The notes: generated from the sequence alone by a model not told the origin. A DNA stretch of 64,000 bases from Mrakia gelida (GCA_024345305.1 BRON01000002.1:372001-436000); one strand, 5' to 3'; shown: positions 21,727 through 33,893, numbered from the stretch's first letter. Translations and numbers: made by a program.

Positions 21727-24700
21727 ATGCACTCGTCCCTTCTAGTACGAAACCTCAGCACTAGAACCCTCTTCCGATCCACCCAATCCCTACTCTTCAA
21801 CTCCTCTAGAGTTCAATCGTCCGGAACCCTCTCCTCGTCCTCCTCCCTCCTTCACCACTTTCGACCCATGTCGTCCCCTTCCACCCTCCCCCTCGCCGCC
21901 GACGCACCTGCCGTTCAGGGAGTCTCTCCCGATGCTCCTGCTCCCAACCCTCTGGATCCTGCCACCGCTGTTGACAAGGTCACCGAGAAGATGAGCAAGG
22001 TCAAGATTCCTTCGGAGAAGAAGGAGAAGGTCAAGAAGGAGAAGGTCGCGGCCGCTCCTCCTACAAAGCTCAACGTGAGTCCCTTTCTTCGTTTGTTCTT
22101 GGCTGGTCTGTAGGAGAGAGGGTTTTTCTTCGAATCAGCCCGCTTTTGGAGCCGGCAGATTGAGGAGGAGGGGAGTACGAGAGGCTCAGCCCAAGAAGGG
22201 AAGGAAGGGAGGGATTTTGAGCTCGGAAAGATCAAGAAGGCCGTTGCTGATCTCTCTTTCCCACCTTTCCTTTATCTCTTTTTCGCAGCTCGACCCTCCC
22301 AACTCGTTCATCGCCCCCCGTATGGAGATCTTCGAGAAGTACCAAAAGATCCAGAACGAACGACTCGCTCGTACGTCTTCCCAAACCCTCCTCGCTCTGC
22401 TCCTCTCCCTTCCTCGCTCGAGCTCACCATCCTTCCCTTCCTTCCCTCCTTTCCCCCTCCCCTTCAGAGCAACCCCGAGTCCCCATCACCGTTACGCTCC
22501 CCGACAACACCACCCGTGAAGCCGTCTCGTTCGAGACCACTCCCTTCGACGTCGCTGCTTCCATCTCTAAAGGACTCTCCGAGAAGGTCATCATCGCCAA
22601 AGTCGACGGAAAGCTCTGGGATCTCACCCGACCTCTCGAGGCTTCGTGCACTCTGGAGATGATGGACTTCGACCACCCTTCGGGAGAGGCCAAGGCCGTC
22701 TTCTGGCACTCGTCCGCTCACGTCCTCGGAGAGGCCTGTGAAGGACACCTCGAGGGATGCTGCCTCGGACATGGACCTCCCATCGACGATGGATTCTTCT
22801 ACGATATGAAGCTCGATAACGAGAGGTGAGTCCTACTTCCTCTGTTTCTTGGGTGTGCTGGAGCTCGTGATGTTCGAGAGTGGGTGGACTGTGGGAGGGA
22901 GGGAAGGGAAGGGAACGCGAGCTCGTCGCGACTTGACTCGCGTTTCGGTCAGTCGAGCTGAGCTGACTCTTCGTTTTCGTTTCGGTTTGAAGGAACATCG
23001 TCCCCACCGACTGGCCCAACATCGAGACTATCGTCAAGGGAGCCGTCAAGGAGAAGCAGAAGTTCGAGCGAGTCGAGATGCCGAAGGAGGCTCTTTTGGA
23101 GATGTTCAAGGTTAGTCGTTCGCGTTCTTTCTCCTGCTTTCCTCGAGCAGCAAACTGACCAATACCTACCCTCTTCGCGTCGTTCATCTAGTACAACAAG
23201 TACAAGTCTCACTTCATCCAGGAGCAGGTCCCCGAGGGAACTTCTTCCACCGTCTACCGATGTGGTTCGTCGCGTCCTCTTCTTCCTTCCCTCCTCCTCC
23301 TCAGGTCCTCCTCGTTTCCTTGTCGACTTACCTGCTGGGCAGCGCACCCCACACCTCGACCGAACCCTCGATACTCTCGTTCGCGTGCGCTCGCTGGAAC
23401 GTTACGCTGACCGTCGCATCTTCCCTCCTTTCTCCCTCTCTCGCCGACTCGCAGGACCTCTCATCGACTTCTGCCTCGGACCTCACATCCCTCACACCGG
23501 CAAGATAAAGGCTTTCTCCGTCACCAAGGCTTCATCGTCCTACTTCCTCGGAGACGCCAACAACGAGGCCCTCCAGCGAGTGTACGGAATCAGTTTCCCC
23601 GACTCGAAGCAGATGACCGAGTACAAGAAGTGGATCGAGGAGGCTGAGAAGAGGAACCACAGGAAGATCGGAAAGGTACGTAACCCACCTTCGAGTCTCT
23701 CTTTTCGCTCTCGAGGGGGTGGAAGCGCGAAGCTCGATGCTGACCTTCTACGCGCGTCCTTTCCGTTTTGTGCATTCCGCAGGACCAAGAGCTCTTCATG
23801 TTCCACGAGCTCAGTCCTGGAGCTCCCTTCTTCCTTCCCCACGGAATGCGAATCTACAACGCTCTCATCGCTTTCATCAAGGAGGAATACCGTGATCGAG
23901 GATACGAGGAGGGTGAGTCGTCGTTTCTCTCTTGGTCGCGTCTCGTCTCGTCTCGTCTCGTCTCAACGCTCGTTTCGTTTCTCTTCCGCGAACTGACGTT
24001 TCCTCTTCTCAATCTTCGCGCCTCACAGTCATCTCTCCCAACATGTTCAACGTCGATCTCTGGAAGCAGTCCGGTCACTACGACAACTACAAGGACGACA
24101 TGTTCCTCCTCAACGTCGACAAGACCGAGTTTGCCCTCAAGCCCATGAACTGCCCTGGTCACTGCCTCATCTTCGACTCGAGGAAGCGATCGCACAAGGA
24201 GCTCCCCATCAGGATGGCCGAGTTCGGAGTGCTGCATAGGAACGAGGCCAGCGGAAGTCTGGGAGGACTCAGTCGAGTGAGGCGATTCGTTCAGGACGAT
24301 TCGCACATCTTCTGTATGCCCGAGCAGGTGAGTCGCGTCTTCTCTTGTCCACTCCACTCTACAACTCCCTAGCCACCTCGGTCTTTGCCTCTCTCGAGCC
24401 TCGATAGCGGGTGATCTCCTCGTTCTCACTCGCTGACCTCTTCTCATTCGCGTTTCGCTCTTCACAGATCGCCGACGAGATGGAGAACCTCTTCGACTTC
24501 CTCAACAAGGTCTACGGCTGCTTCGGATTTGAGCTCAAGTTCGGTCTTTCCACCCGTAATCCCAAGAAGTTCATGGGAGACCTTGCCGTTTGGGACGAGG
24601 CCGAGTCGACCCTTCGACGAGTGCTCGAGAAGTACCAGGCTGGAAACTGGGAGACCTTCCCCGAGGATGCTGCTGTACGTCTCTTTTCCTCCTTCCTCTC

Positions 24701-25870
24701 TTCTCGGTCTTGAAACTGAGCGGCAGACTGACGACCTTCCGTCTTCTTTCTTTCGTTCGTTCGCAACAGTTCTACGGACCCAAGATCGACATCAACGTTA
24801 CCGACGCGATGAAGAGGGAGCATCAGGTCGCTACCATCCAGCTCGACTTCCAACTCCCCGAGAGGTTCAAGCTCGAGTACGCCGGACTCGATTCCGTGCC
24901 TGGAGCGGATGGAAAGATGAAGATCAACCGACCCGTCATGGTTCGTCGTCAAGTCCCGCTCTCTCGTTTTCCGTCTCGTTCATCAACTGACACGCTCCCT
25001 CGCTTCGCGTTCTTCCTCCGAAACAGATCCACCGAGCTATGCTTGGATCCCTCGAGAGGTTCATCGCCAACCTTACCGAGCACCTCGCTGGAAAGTGGTG
25101 AGTCTGCGTTTCCTTTGTCCTTCGCTCGAACGACCTTCGCTGACCGTCGTCGCCTCTTCTTTCTTCTTCGTTCGCAGGCCCTTCTGGCTCTCTCCTCGAC
25201 AGGCCATCGTTATCCCCGTTGGAGTCAAATATGTGCGTATCTCTGTTCGAACGAACGAAAGGCGCGTCGGCTGACCGAGACTCCTCGAACCTCCTCTTTG
25301 GTCGACAGGCTGGTTACGCGAAGGAGGTCTCGAAGCTCCTCTGGAAGGAAGGCTTGTAAGTCTCAGATCCATGTGTGTTGTAGAGATCGTCCCTGGGCAC
25401 TGACCTCGCTCTCTCGTCGTTCCTCTTTGCAGCTACTCTGAGGTCGACGACTCGGGAGAGACCTTGCCCAAGAAGATCCGAAACGCCGAGGTCAGTTCTG
25501 CTTCCATGTCCCTCTTCACTTTGCATCCTCGTTAAATCTCGAGACCCTGACACCACTCGTCTCGATTTTTTGCATCTCCAGATCTCCCAAGTCAACTTCA
25601 TCCTCGGTTCGTTCGGTCCCTCTCCCATTCCCTCCCCTCTCACCTTCATCCACCTTCTCGCGCCTCGTCTGACCTCCCCCCCCCCCTTCTTCTTTTTGCG
25701 ATCCCCTCTCAGTCGTTGGAGAGCAGGAGGAGACCTCTCGTTCCGTCAACGTCCGAAACCGAGACGACGTGGGACTCAAGCAGCGATCCGACGAGACCGT
25801 TCCTCTCGACGTGTTGGTCACCAAGTTCCACGCCCTCAAGAACGGAAGGAAGCAGCTCAACGTTCTCTAG
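21727..25870 (+). CDS. Threonyl-tRNA synthetase, likely dual cytosolic and mitochondrial
   Basis: Class II synthetase that charges tRNA-Thr. Domain order: N-terminal extension; TGS ([20 protein letters not shown]); editing domain with [15 protein letters not shown] and [17 protein letters not shown]; catalytic core with [18 protein letters not shown], zinc site MNCPGHC, motif 2 [20 protein letters not shown], and motif 3 [16 protein letters not shown]; anticodon-binding domain ending [19 protein letters not shown]. About 13 introns. The first ATG (21727) gives [20 protein letters not shown], a clear mitochondrial presequence; a second in-frame ATG at 21868 ([16 protein letters not shown]) would give the cytosolic form. 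As no other copy is seen here, one gene may serve both compartments by alternative starts. Confidence 0.95.
23941..23964 (+). repeat. (TCTCG)n minisatellite in a ThrRS intron
   Basis: Four perfect TCTCG units plus a final TCTCA lie in the intron before the [12 protein letters not shown] exon. It is intronic and is not translated. Confidence 0.85.
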
Positions 25871-26435
25871 AGATAGACGGAGAGGATCGTTATGGGTTGA
25901 GGAAGGGAGGGAGGGAGGAAGGAGTTTCTGTTTGGGATCTTTGTGCTTTCACGATGCGAATCGAAGTTTCGAAGTTCGAACGAAGCGAAGCTCGCGGGTG
26001 GTCTGGCTTCTTCCGGCCGCGAAAACCAGCGGCTAGACCCGAAAGGGAACGTCGCGAGATGTGAACTCAGATCTGGCGATCCAAGATTCAGCTGAAAGCA
26101 ATGGGAACGGTGGCAAGAGCAGGGTTCGTGAGATCGAAGACGCGTCGACTGTTCATCGTTCATCGCTGCTCTGTCTCCGCCATCTTGCACGCTCAGAGGA
26201 AGGTAACGATCAAGCTCTTTTGGGAGTCCTTCGACTCAAAGACGAGCGAGAAAAGCAATGACATGGAAAGGGTGACTAACCCTAAAACGATGCCGAAACA
26301 AAGCCTTGTGCTTGGTTCTCCTTCCCTCCGTCCGTCCTTCCCCTCAACCTGTTCAAGCTCACCCACCCCTTCCCCTTCGTTTCGTTTGACTGCTAACACC
26401 CACCTTAACCTCTCCTCCTCCTTCCTCGTCAGATC
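25871..26435. other. Intergenic with a probable 5' UTR intron
   Basis: Holds the ThrRS 3' end and upstream region of the next gene. A candidate intron begins GTAACG near 26203 and ends CGTCAG at 26432 just before the ATG at 26436, with a CTAAC branch motif near 26393. If the upstream ATG at 26101 were used, the frame would stay open through this splice and add about 35 basic residues; this is uncertain. Confidence 0.45.
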
Positions 26436-29400
26436 ATGCGGGATGACCAAGATATCCCCCTCCTCCACATGGCAGCAGAGCCCTCCTCCTCTCCTCTCCT
26501 CCCCCGTCGCCCAAAACCGAAGAACAAGCTCTCGCCCTGTCGTTTCTGCCTCCTCCTCCTCGTCTTCGTCGGGTCAGCAGCGGTCTCGTTCTTCCTCTAC
26601 CAGATAGGCAGTCTCCTCCTCGTTGATCTGGCGGAAGTTCGGAATCCTCATCTCGCACATCAACATCCCAGGAATGAGTCGATGGAGGAGTCGAAGCTCG
26701 TGAGGTCGTTTTATGGAGAGGCGAAGGAGGGAGGAGTAGTGGAGCGGTTTGATCTGATCGCGAGTATCTATCATAGGGTGAGGGTTGGAAAAAAACCCTG
26801 GCTTGTTGGCTACGGTCGAGATAGAGGTTGGGAAGGGGAAGCTGGAGGTTGTGGCGGACGAGGAGAGGAGGGATGGGCTGAAGGAGAAGGAGGAAGAGAA
26901 GGAGACGCCTGTTTGGGGGCCTTGGGAGAGGATTTTCTCAGAGGTTGTTTTGGAAGGGTTGAGCTTGAAGTCGAAGGGGGTCAAGACTGTTGCGAAGGTG
27001 GTACTTCCTGGTCGGATTCTGTGAGTACGACGAGGGAGATGGGTCGAAAGGAAGGGAAGAAGCTGACCTCGTCCATCTCCCTTTCCTCTCTCGACCCACC
27101 CTCCTCTCTTCCGTGCCTTCCCCCATCGCTCTCCCAAACTTTTCGCACCACTACGTCTCCTCTCTCCTCAGTCCGTCTCTCCGAAACTCCACCCAAAACG
27201 TCAACCTCTGGGGCTCATTCAGCATCGTTCCCTCCTCCATCAACACCCCCGGCCATCTCATCCCCATCGCTTACTCCCACTCCTACGTCAGGAACGCCAG
27301 CGCCAGAGAAACCGCCTTCCCTTCGCCTTGGCCCGTCGTCGGAAACACCCTCAAGGCTCAGCGACTCTTGAACGAGACGAGGACGTGGAGACAACAGCTT
27401 GGTCGACAGTACGCGAACGTCAACCTCCTTCGAGAGGTGGTTCCTCGGGTCGAGGCGAAGGAGAACTCGGATACGTCTCTTGCGGACGGATCTCTAGAAG
27501 TGAAGGCCGATGTCGACCTGCCTCCCCTGCTTGTTTCGAGGTGAGTCGCGTTCTTCCCTCGGTTCTTGCCCTCCTCGCAGGTCAATTTTGATCTCGATTG
27601 ACTCCGACTTTCGTGTAACTCTTAGGTCGATGGTCACCATGGTTCGAGAGTCAGGTGTCTACTCCCTCGACGCCTTCCGAAAACGGCTGGAAACGCTCGG
27701 AGAAGCTCAGGTCCGTTCGCGTTCGCGTCGCGCATCGCTTGATTTCCGTTCCTCTCACTCGCAATGTTCGCTGACGCTCTCTCGTACATTTCATACATCT
27801 CTCTCAGAGATTCTGTGATCTTCTCTACTCGGGCAAAGTTGGAAGCTACAAGAGCACAGGCCCCGTGCCGGATTGTGCGAAGACTCTCAAGTTCGCTGGA
27901 CGAGGGCCGTTCATGAGTTTGTACGAGATGGGGACGGAGGAGGATGCGAGGGTGCTGAAGGAGCTGGAGGAATCTACGAAGGAGTCGACGACGGAGGTGG
28001 AGGGAGGGGACGGGAGAGTCGAGGATGGACGGAAGGAGGGAGAGAAAGGTTGGCGTTACGGACCTGTGAGTCGTCGTCGTCTTCTTTCGACCGTCGAGAT
28101 GGAGGTGCACACGCTGACTCGACCCTTGTACCTCGTATCGCTATTCTACTGTCAGTACATCCAAACTAGCCTCGGTATCCCGGGAACTGCAGATTTCCTT
28201 GAGCTTGGGAACGGAACCAGCGACGGTGAGTCTCAGTTTCGTCGCCTCGACTCTCAAGCACGCGTCTCTTCTTGCCTCCTTCTGACTTCTTTCGCGTCCC
28301 GATCCATCTTATAGACACCGACGTGGAACCCGACTTTCCGTTCGACTGGCATCTGACGTTCTCGACTTCGTCTCCGCTCAAGATCGCACTGGTTCGTCGC
28401 GTCCTCTTCTTCCTCAATTCGTCGTTGTCGCGACATTCGAGCTCGATGCTCATCTTCGTTCGGGGTTCGGTCCCAAGGCTACCGGCATCAGCGAGGGCAT
28501 CAACGGTGCCTCTCTAGTCTCCAATCGAACCGCCCATGGAATCGCTGAGGGACACGACAAAGCTGAGCTTTTCAGTTCGTTCTCTCTCTCGTCTTGGTTC
28601 TTCGTCCTTCCGTCTTCTCCTTTCATCGCCCCAGCTCCTAAGATTTCGTACTGACTCCGCTCCCTTGGCTCTCTCCTCCTTTGTCTCCTTCCATTCTAGA
28701 CGCTCTCCTCGGCCATCCCTTCTCTTCCTCCTCTCGACCTCTCATTTCCAAAGCCCTCCGAGTACTCTCGAGCACCCTCAGCTTCTTCTCCTACATGGCC
28801 CAAGCCTACTTCTGGGTCACTCGAAGCGTCACAACGGGAATCAGCATGCCGATTCAAGGTTCGTCGACTCTGCTTCGAGACAACTCGAACGCGCTTTTCT
28901 CGACGACGACGCTCTGACCTGTCTTCCTCTCGCTCGGCCCTTCTTCTTCTCCTCCAGTCGTCTATAGCATCTACCAGTTCCTCCACTCCACATGGGATGA
29001 CGGTCGGAAGGGCGTGGACGGAGCTTTCTGGGCCGGAACCATCGCGATGCTGATCTGCAGCAGTGTCCTTTGGTCGTTGGCGTCAAGGTTGGAGTTTACA
29101 TGGTGGGAGTGGGTGCCGATTCGAGTCAGCAGGAGGAAGGCTACGCATCTGGAGCGAGCGAGCGCTAGGTTGGATATGAGGTTTACGTGGAAACAGCGAG
29201 GAGTGGTGAGCTCGACACGTCCTTTCCGAATCCGTCTCTGGCTCTTTCGAAGGCGCGTCGCTGACCTTTCTTCTCTCTTTTCTCTCTCCTCAAGGCCTTC
29301 CTCGGCTTCCTCGCCCTTGCAATCCTCCTCCCAAAACTCCCCTACCTCATCTCCGCCTCACCTCCTCGCCCTTCCACCCTCCCGAGGGGCAGCATCCTCC

Positions 29401-29717
29401 ACGACGACGAGACCTGGTACCTCCCCTACATCCGCTCCTTTGGTCGAGCTGCCAGCCTTACGGTCTCCCTCTCCCAACTTGTCCTCAACCACCGAGCTCG
29501 CACGTTCGGAGCCGACTACCGCTTCGTCGCAGTCGTCGACCTCGTCTCCTCGGTCTTTCATGCCCTCCCCGTCCTCTTGAGCTCGAGATGGGGAAGGTGG
29601 GAGTTGATGGACCCTTGGGCAGCGTGGGATCTTCTGGAGATTACGACGCGGGGTGCGTTCGCCTGGCAGGCTTGGAGGTTGCCGGAGGTGAAGCAGGAAG
29701 AGGAGGAGGACGAGTGA
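26436..29717 (+). CDS. Unknown multipass membrane protein with large luminal domain; frame conflicts
   Basis: Family not recognised. The N-terminus is cytosolic (MRDDQDIPLLHMAAE, basic PKPKNK), followed by one helix (FCLLLLVFVGSAAVSFFLYQ), then a long non-membrane region with several NxS/T sequons (NES, NST, NAS, NET, NGT, NRT), fitting an ER/Golgi/vacuole lumen or cell exterior. The C-terminal third has about four or five helices (STLSFFSYMAQAYFWVT, FWAGTIAMLICSSVLWSLAS, AFLGFLALAILLPKLPYLI, FVAVVDLVSSVFHALPVLL) and an acidic end. At least nine introns. Two places do not translate cleanly: an A7 run at 26789-26795 where the frame must shift, and 28393-28442 where no usual acceptor restores the frame. 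They may be short introns with GAG acceptors, sequence errors, or real damage. Confidence 0.6.
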
Positions 29718-30062
29718 GGACGGGCGGCAGGGGATTAAGGGGGAGGGACGAAGTGTACATGAGCGGGCCCCAGTTAAGTAGTTTTGTATCGATAATCGAA
29801 GTAGTTGTCAACTTGAAAAGGACTCGGAGAAGCAGGGAAAGAAAAGCCTCGAAGTCTGGGAGGGAAACGAGAACGAAAGCTTCCCGCGCCTTCCCATCTC
29901 TCTCACAGTCTCCTCTCGCGACGACCTCGTCAGCAAAGCATCCAAAACATATATCTCGTCTTATCCTACAACTCGACTCGTTTACCAAGCCTTACAGAAG
30001 CGCTCCCTAGATCCCAAATGCGTCCTCGAGCGGGCGAAGCAACCAAGACGCGTCGACGTCGT
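29718..30062. other. Convergent intergenic region
   Basis: Between the 3' ends of the membrane-protein gene and UBC7. A GACGCGTCGACGTC palindrome-rich patch lies at 30048-30062. No coding potential seen. Confidence 0.5.
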
Positions 30063-31373
30063 TCAAACTCCGAGCTGATCCATGACGGCTTGACGGACTC
30101 TCCTCTCGTACTCCTGAACGGAATGATAATTTGGAGGAAGGTCAGAACGAAGTCGAAGCTCGTGGCGAGCTCTCAACTGGCGAGGAAAAGAACGAGGAGA
30201 CGCAGAACGAACCGGCAGGTTCTCTCGATACAGCTTGCAGCAGTCGATGTTGGCTCCTGACTCGACGTTAGGTTCTGTTGAAAGAAGAAAGCGCAAAGAA
30301 CTTGTAAAGCCGATGTTCGTGTAGACGGGCGAGAAAGAGAAAGAAGGAGCGAAGGGAACGAGGACGAACCCGCGAGCATCGAGATTACGGAAAGGAGCAC
30401 CTTCTCCACACTCTGAACGGGAGACCATCTTTCCGACGAGGTCTCGTACTGATTTGGGTCGTCTCCGGGAGCGTGAAGGATGGAGATGCATACCTCTCCA
30501 GAGGCGTAGACTAGAGAGGGAAGAGGAAGGGGGACGCGAGATCAGCTTCGTTGAATGTCGCGGAGGAGAGCTCTTCTTCTGCCTCGAGCTTCGAAAAGAG
30601 TAGATCTAGAATCGATCAGAGAAGACGAGCTCACCGTTGGGGTGGAGGATGGGAGGATCAAACTTCATCTTGAAAGGGTTGAGAGGGTAGTCGGAGGGCT
30701 GAGTGAACAAGAGGAGATGCATCGCGAGAGATCAAGGTCAGCAGGAGAAAGAAAGGGCTGGCAAGTTCGCAAGAAGGAGAGGATACTGACGAAAGAGAGT
30801 TTAGCAACGAAGATGCCTCCTTCCTGTAGAGGGGAAAGGTCGGGGAAGACGAGAACGAAGGGGAGGAGACGACGGGGAAGGGAGGAGCGAGGGTGGCTCG
30901 TTAGCTTTACCGTGAAGGAGGTGCAGATCAGACGAGCCTACTCGCGAAGGGTGTGTCTTCAGGTCCATGGATAAGTGCTTCCCATTCGAAGAAGTTGGAC
31001 TGGAGGGGCAAGAGAAGGGAAGGAAGCGAGGGATGTTGAGCTCGGACTCTCGAGCGGCAAGAGCGAAGGTGGTCGTCTCACCTCCTTCACAGGACCTGGA
31101 AGAGCAAGACCGAGGTCAGAAGCTGATCTACACACTCATGGACCCCTGGAAGGTGACTCACCAGCAGTGAATAGACCCTCGGGAGCTCCTGGAAGGTTGG
31201 GAAACCAAGCAAAGTCAGAGGAGGAAGGGGAGTGAGCTGTGAGCTGTCACGCCGGCCGTGTCCTTCCCTTTCTTCGGGACGCGTCTTGTCATGGACTTAC
31301 CTGAAGATGTGAGCTGCCTGTACTCTGTCATGAGTCGCCTGAGAGCTGTAGATGATTGACTTTTGGATTGCAT
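30063..31373 (-). CDS. UBC7: Ubiquitin-conjugating enzyme E2, UBC7/UBE2G2 type
   Basis: An E2 of the ER-associated degradation class, about 165 residues. Spliced blocks: [37 protein letters not shown] then [59 protein letters not shown] (catalytic Cys in VCISILH followed by the acidic loop HAPGDDP that marks the Ubc7/G2 subfamily), [39 protein letters not shown], and [16 protein letters not shown]. The join TPF to EGG needs a GC donor at 30945 (GC-AG intron 30834-30945). Start MQSKSQSS at 31373 is the first ATG in frame, but a CTGACC plus pyrimidine tract sits just upstream, so a further 5' exon cannot be excluded. Confidence 0.92.
30834..30945 (-). other. GC-AG intron in UBC7
   Basis: Read on the minus strand, the exon ends CCCTTC and the intron begins GCGAGTAGG and ends CCTCTACAG. 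Both flanks are phase 0 and the join gives [15 protein letters not shown], matching the E2 family. The nearest GT (GCGA then GTAGGC) is in phase 1 and would break the frame. Confidence 0.75.
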
Positions 31374-31764
31374 CGTCGCGGTTAAGAGGAGAAGGAAGGG
31401 AGGGGAGGGAAGGGAAGGGAGGTCAGCTCGAAGCTCGGGGTCGATCGCCTCTTTCAGCCCTCGCTCGTCACCCCCTGCCTCCCTGCCTCCTCAAGTTTCT
31501 CCCGAACCACTTCAGCTTCTTTTCTCTCTCTCTTTCACTCTCTCGTAACTCCCCCTCCACGCTCCTTACGGCCTGCTCTGTCCCAAGAGGATCCGCATCA
31601 TAGCAACTCGGCTGGCTCCCTCGCCCGACCCCCTCTCTCCTCCTCCCCTTCTCGCAGTTCCTTTTTCTTCCAGCAAACTCCCCTCGGTCTTTCTCTCCCC
31701 CTCAACCGTCATCCTCCTCCTCACCCTCAGTTTCAGCTCTCGAAGCTCTCCCTCTTCCTAGTCG
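31374..31764. other. Divergent intergenic promoter region with G-rich and CT-rich tracts
   Basis: Lies between the UBC7 start and the Ser/Pro-rich gene. A G-run tract at 31398-31421 on the plus strand (GGGAGGGGAGGGAAGGGAAG) could fold as a G-quadruplex. From 31440 to 31760 the plus strand is strongly CT-rich. No coding potential is supported. Confidence 0.5.
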
Positions 31765-33893
31765 ATGGGTTCGTCGAGGAAGTCCAGGCCAGCCGTCAAG
31801 AGTCCTGCGAGCTCGTTCAATCCCAGCTTCCCAGCTCTCGACGAGGATCCCAACGCAACAAAGCTCGATGGGTGGATCGTCGACGAGGAGGAGTACTTGG
31901 CTCTCGACAGGAGGTTAGAAGAGGAGGGAAAAGTCATACTTGTAGTAGGAAGTGAGTCTCCAGTCTCTTTTCTTCGACCGCGAGGACGATCTCTGCGAAA
32001 GAGGAAGGACCCGCGAGGTGCGACGAGCTGCCGAAGGGCAAGTCCGCAATCCTCTTTCTTCTTTCTTCGCTGACACTTTTCTCTTGCGGCTGTTTCCTTC
32101 TAGATCCTCCATCCTCATCCATAGAACTCCTCCAATCCGTTCTCTCCGCCTCAAGCCTTCTCCTCCTCCCTCCTCCAGCAACATCAACGTCACCGTCGAC
32201 CTCTCCTCCCTCCTCGTCCTCCTCTCCCTCTCGTTCGACTTCAGGCAAAACCATCGTCCATCTTCAGGCTTCCCTCACCAACCAAGGGATCGGAAAGGTC
32301 TTCGAGGAGGCTCTGACGATTACAGGGAAGTGGAGGAAGGGAAAAGCGAAGAGCTCGAGGGTCGTTGGAGGAGGAAGCAAGGAGAGGAGGAGGAGTGTTT
32401 TTGGATTATCGGACCAAACATCAGGAGCAGTTGGAGGAGAATCGGGTTCTATGAGGGCGAAGAATCGACTTTCAAGACCTGTCAGTCTGATGAGTTTTTC
32501 GAGCGACAACAGCCTCTTCCACAGCGCCGCTGCTGCTCGCTCCCCTCCTCCCGCTCCCTCCTCCAACGCGCGACCCATCGACGTCGTCCTCAACTTCCTC
32601 CCCACCACCTCCCCTTCAGACCCAACCAGCCTCCAAACCCTCCTCTCCTCTACCTTCCTCGTCACGACGGTCTCCCTCCCTGTCCTCTGTCCCAAGGTGT
32701 CCAATCTCACCCACGCGTCGTCACCCTCCCCTCCTCGGAATCGTCCTTCGTCCAACCTCTCCCCATCTTCTCCTCCAACTTCCCTTCGTCGCGGATCTCA
32801 AAACTATCTCTCCGTACCCGTGGGATTGTCAGCTTCCACCCCTTCCTCCCCGTCGATGAGACCGGTCGACCTCGCACGCTCTCGACCCTCCTCCATCTTT
32901 TCCAACTCGGACTCCAACCCTTTCTACCTCCCCTCGGAAGCCGTCCTCGCCCACATCCTCCCTCCAAACAGTCCTCCTCTCCTCCCCATGCTCCTCGACA
33001 AGTTCATGAAGCCAACGCTCCTCACTTGCCCGTCGGTCGGCATGGTCATCCTTCCCGAGTCGATTCTCGCGTCGAGACCGTCGATCTTCGAGCAGGAGGG
33101 AGACTCCCTCGGCGGAGAGGAGGAGGAGGAACAAGAGGAACTGGAAGGATTGTCCTCGGAAGAGTCGTCCTCGTCGCACGCGTCGTCGTCTCGAAATCGG
33201 ATCGCATCCCCAAACGGACGTTCCCCAGCCGCATCTCCCTCTCGCCTTCCCATCCCACCCATCATCTCCCTCCTCCTCGCATCCTCCCTTCGACCTCCTC
33301 TCCTCCTCCCTCCCTCACTCAAATCTTCATCTCGTCGAGGCTCTTCGAGCTCATCATCTTCCTCGACCTTCCGCTCGTCGACCCTCAATCCGTCCACGCC
33401 AACTCCCTCGACCCACCACCTCCTCTCCCCACCCGCCGAACTCACAAGCATCCGCACCTTCATACAATCTGAACGACTGGTCACCTTCATCCCTCGACCC
33501 GTCCCTCTCCCTTCCTCGTCGTCCTGGAGTACCGTGGGAGGAGGCAGGAGGCCGCTCATCGAATCGCTCACGCTCATGACGGACGGTCTCTCCTCGACGA
33601 ATCGAAGCGGAGCCAGCGGATACGAGACTCCCAAACTGGAGCACTCTTCGACGTCTAGCGGAAGCGACGGAGGTGTTGGGACGCCGGGCGGGAGTTTGGA
33701 CAGGAACGACGCGTTGGAGGACGTCTCGGTCGTTGGGTCTCCGAAACGTCGAGCAGGGGCGACGCTAGGGAGTGAGAGGACTGGAGAGCTTGGGAGGGGA
33801 GGGAGATCAAGTGGGAGCGGAGGGGAGAGCTGGATAACGAGGTTCTTTGGGTCCTTCGGAAGGAAGGGAAAGTCCTCGAGGGGAATCGCGTAA
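31765..33893 (+). CDS. Ser/Pro-rich protein of unknown function
   Basis: Not recognised. Two exons (31765 to about 31951, and about 32104-33893) give roughly 660 residues. The N-terminus MGSSRKSRPAVKSPASSFNP leads to LDGWIVDEEEYLALDRRLEE and EGKVILVVGNPPSSSIELLQ. A more ordered block may be TIVHLQASLTNQGIGKVFEE, IDVVLNFLPTT, SLQTLLSSTFLVTTVSLPVL, PFYLPSEAVLAHILPPNSPP and LLDKFMKPTLLTCPSVGMVI. The rest is Ser/Pro/Arg-rich and probably disordered, with an acidic run EEEEEQEELEG and a basic C-terminus WITRFFGSFGRKGKSSRGIA that could be an amphipathic membrane anchor. Only one intron, unlike its neighbours. Reading frame is open throughout 1.8 kb of exon 2. Confidence 0.6.

Noticed and set aside
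26101..26210. Upstream ATG that would extend the membrane protein by about 35 residues
   Set aside because: Frame continuity through the candidate intron may be chance; the ATG at 26436 gives a normal cytosolic start, so the extension was not annotated.
31952..33472. 506-codon open frame in another frame of the Ser/Pro-rich gene
   Set aside because: It crosses the intron and yields Ser/Pro/His-rich sequence; the annotated frame starts cleanly at 31765 and continues to 33893.
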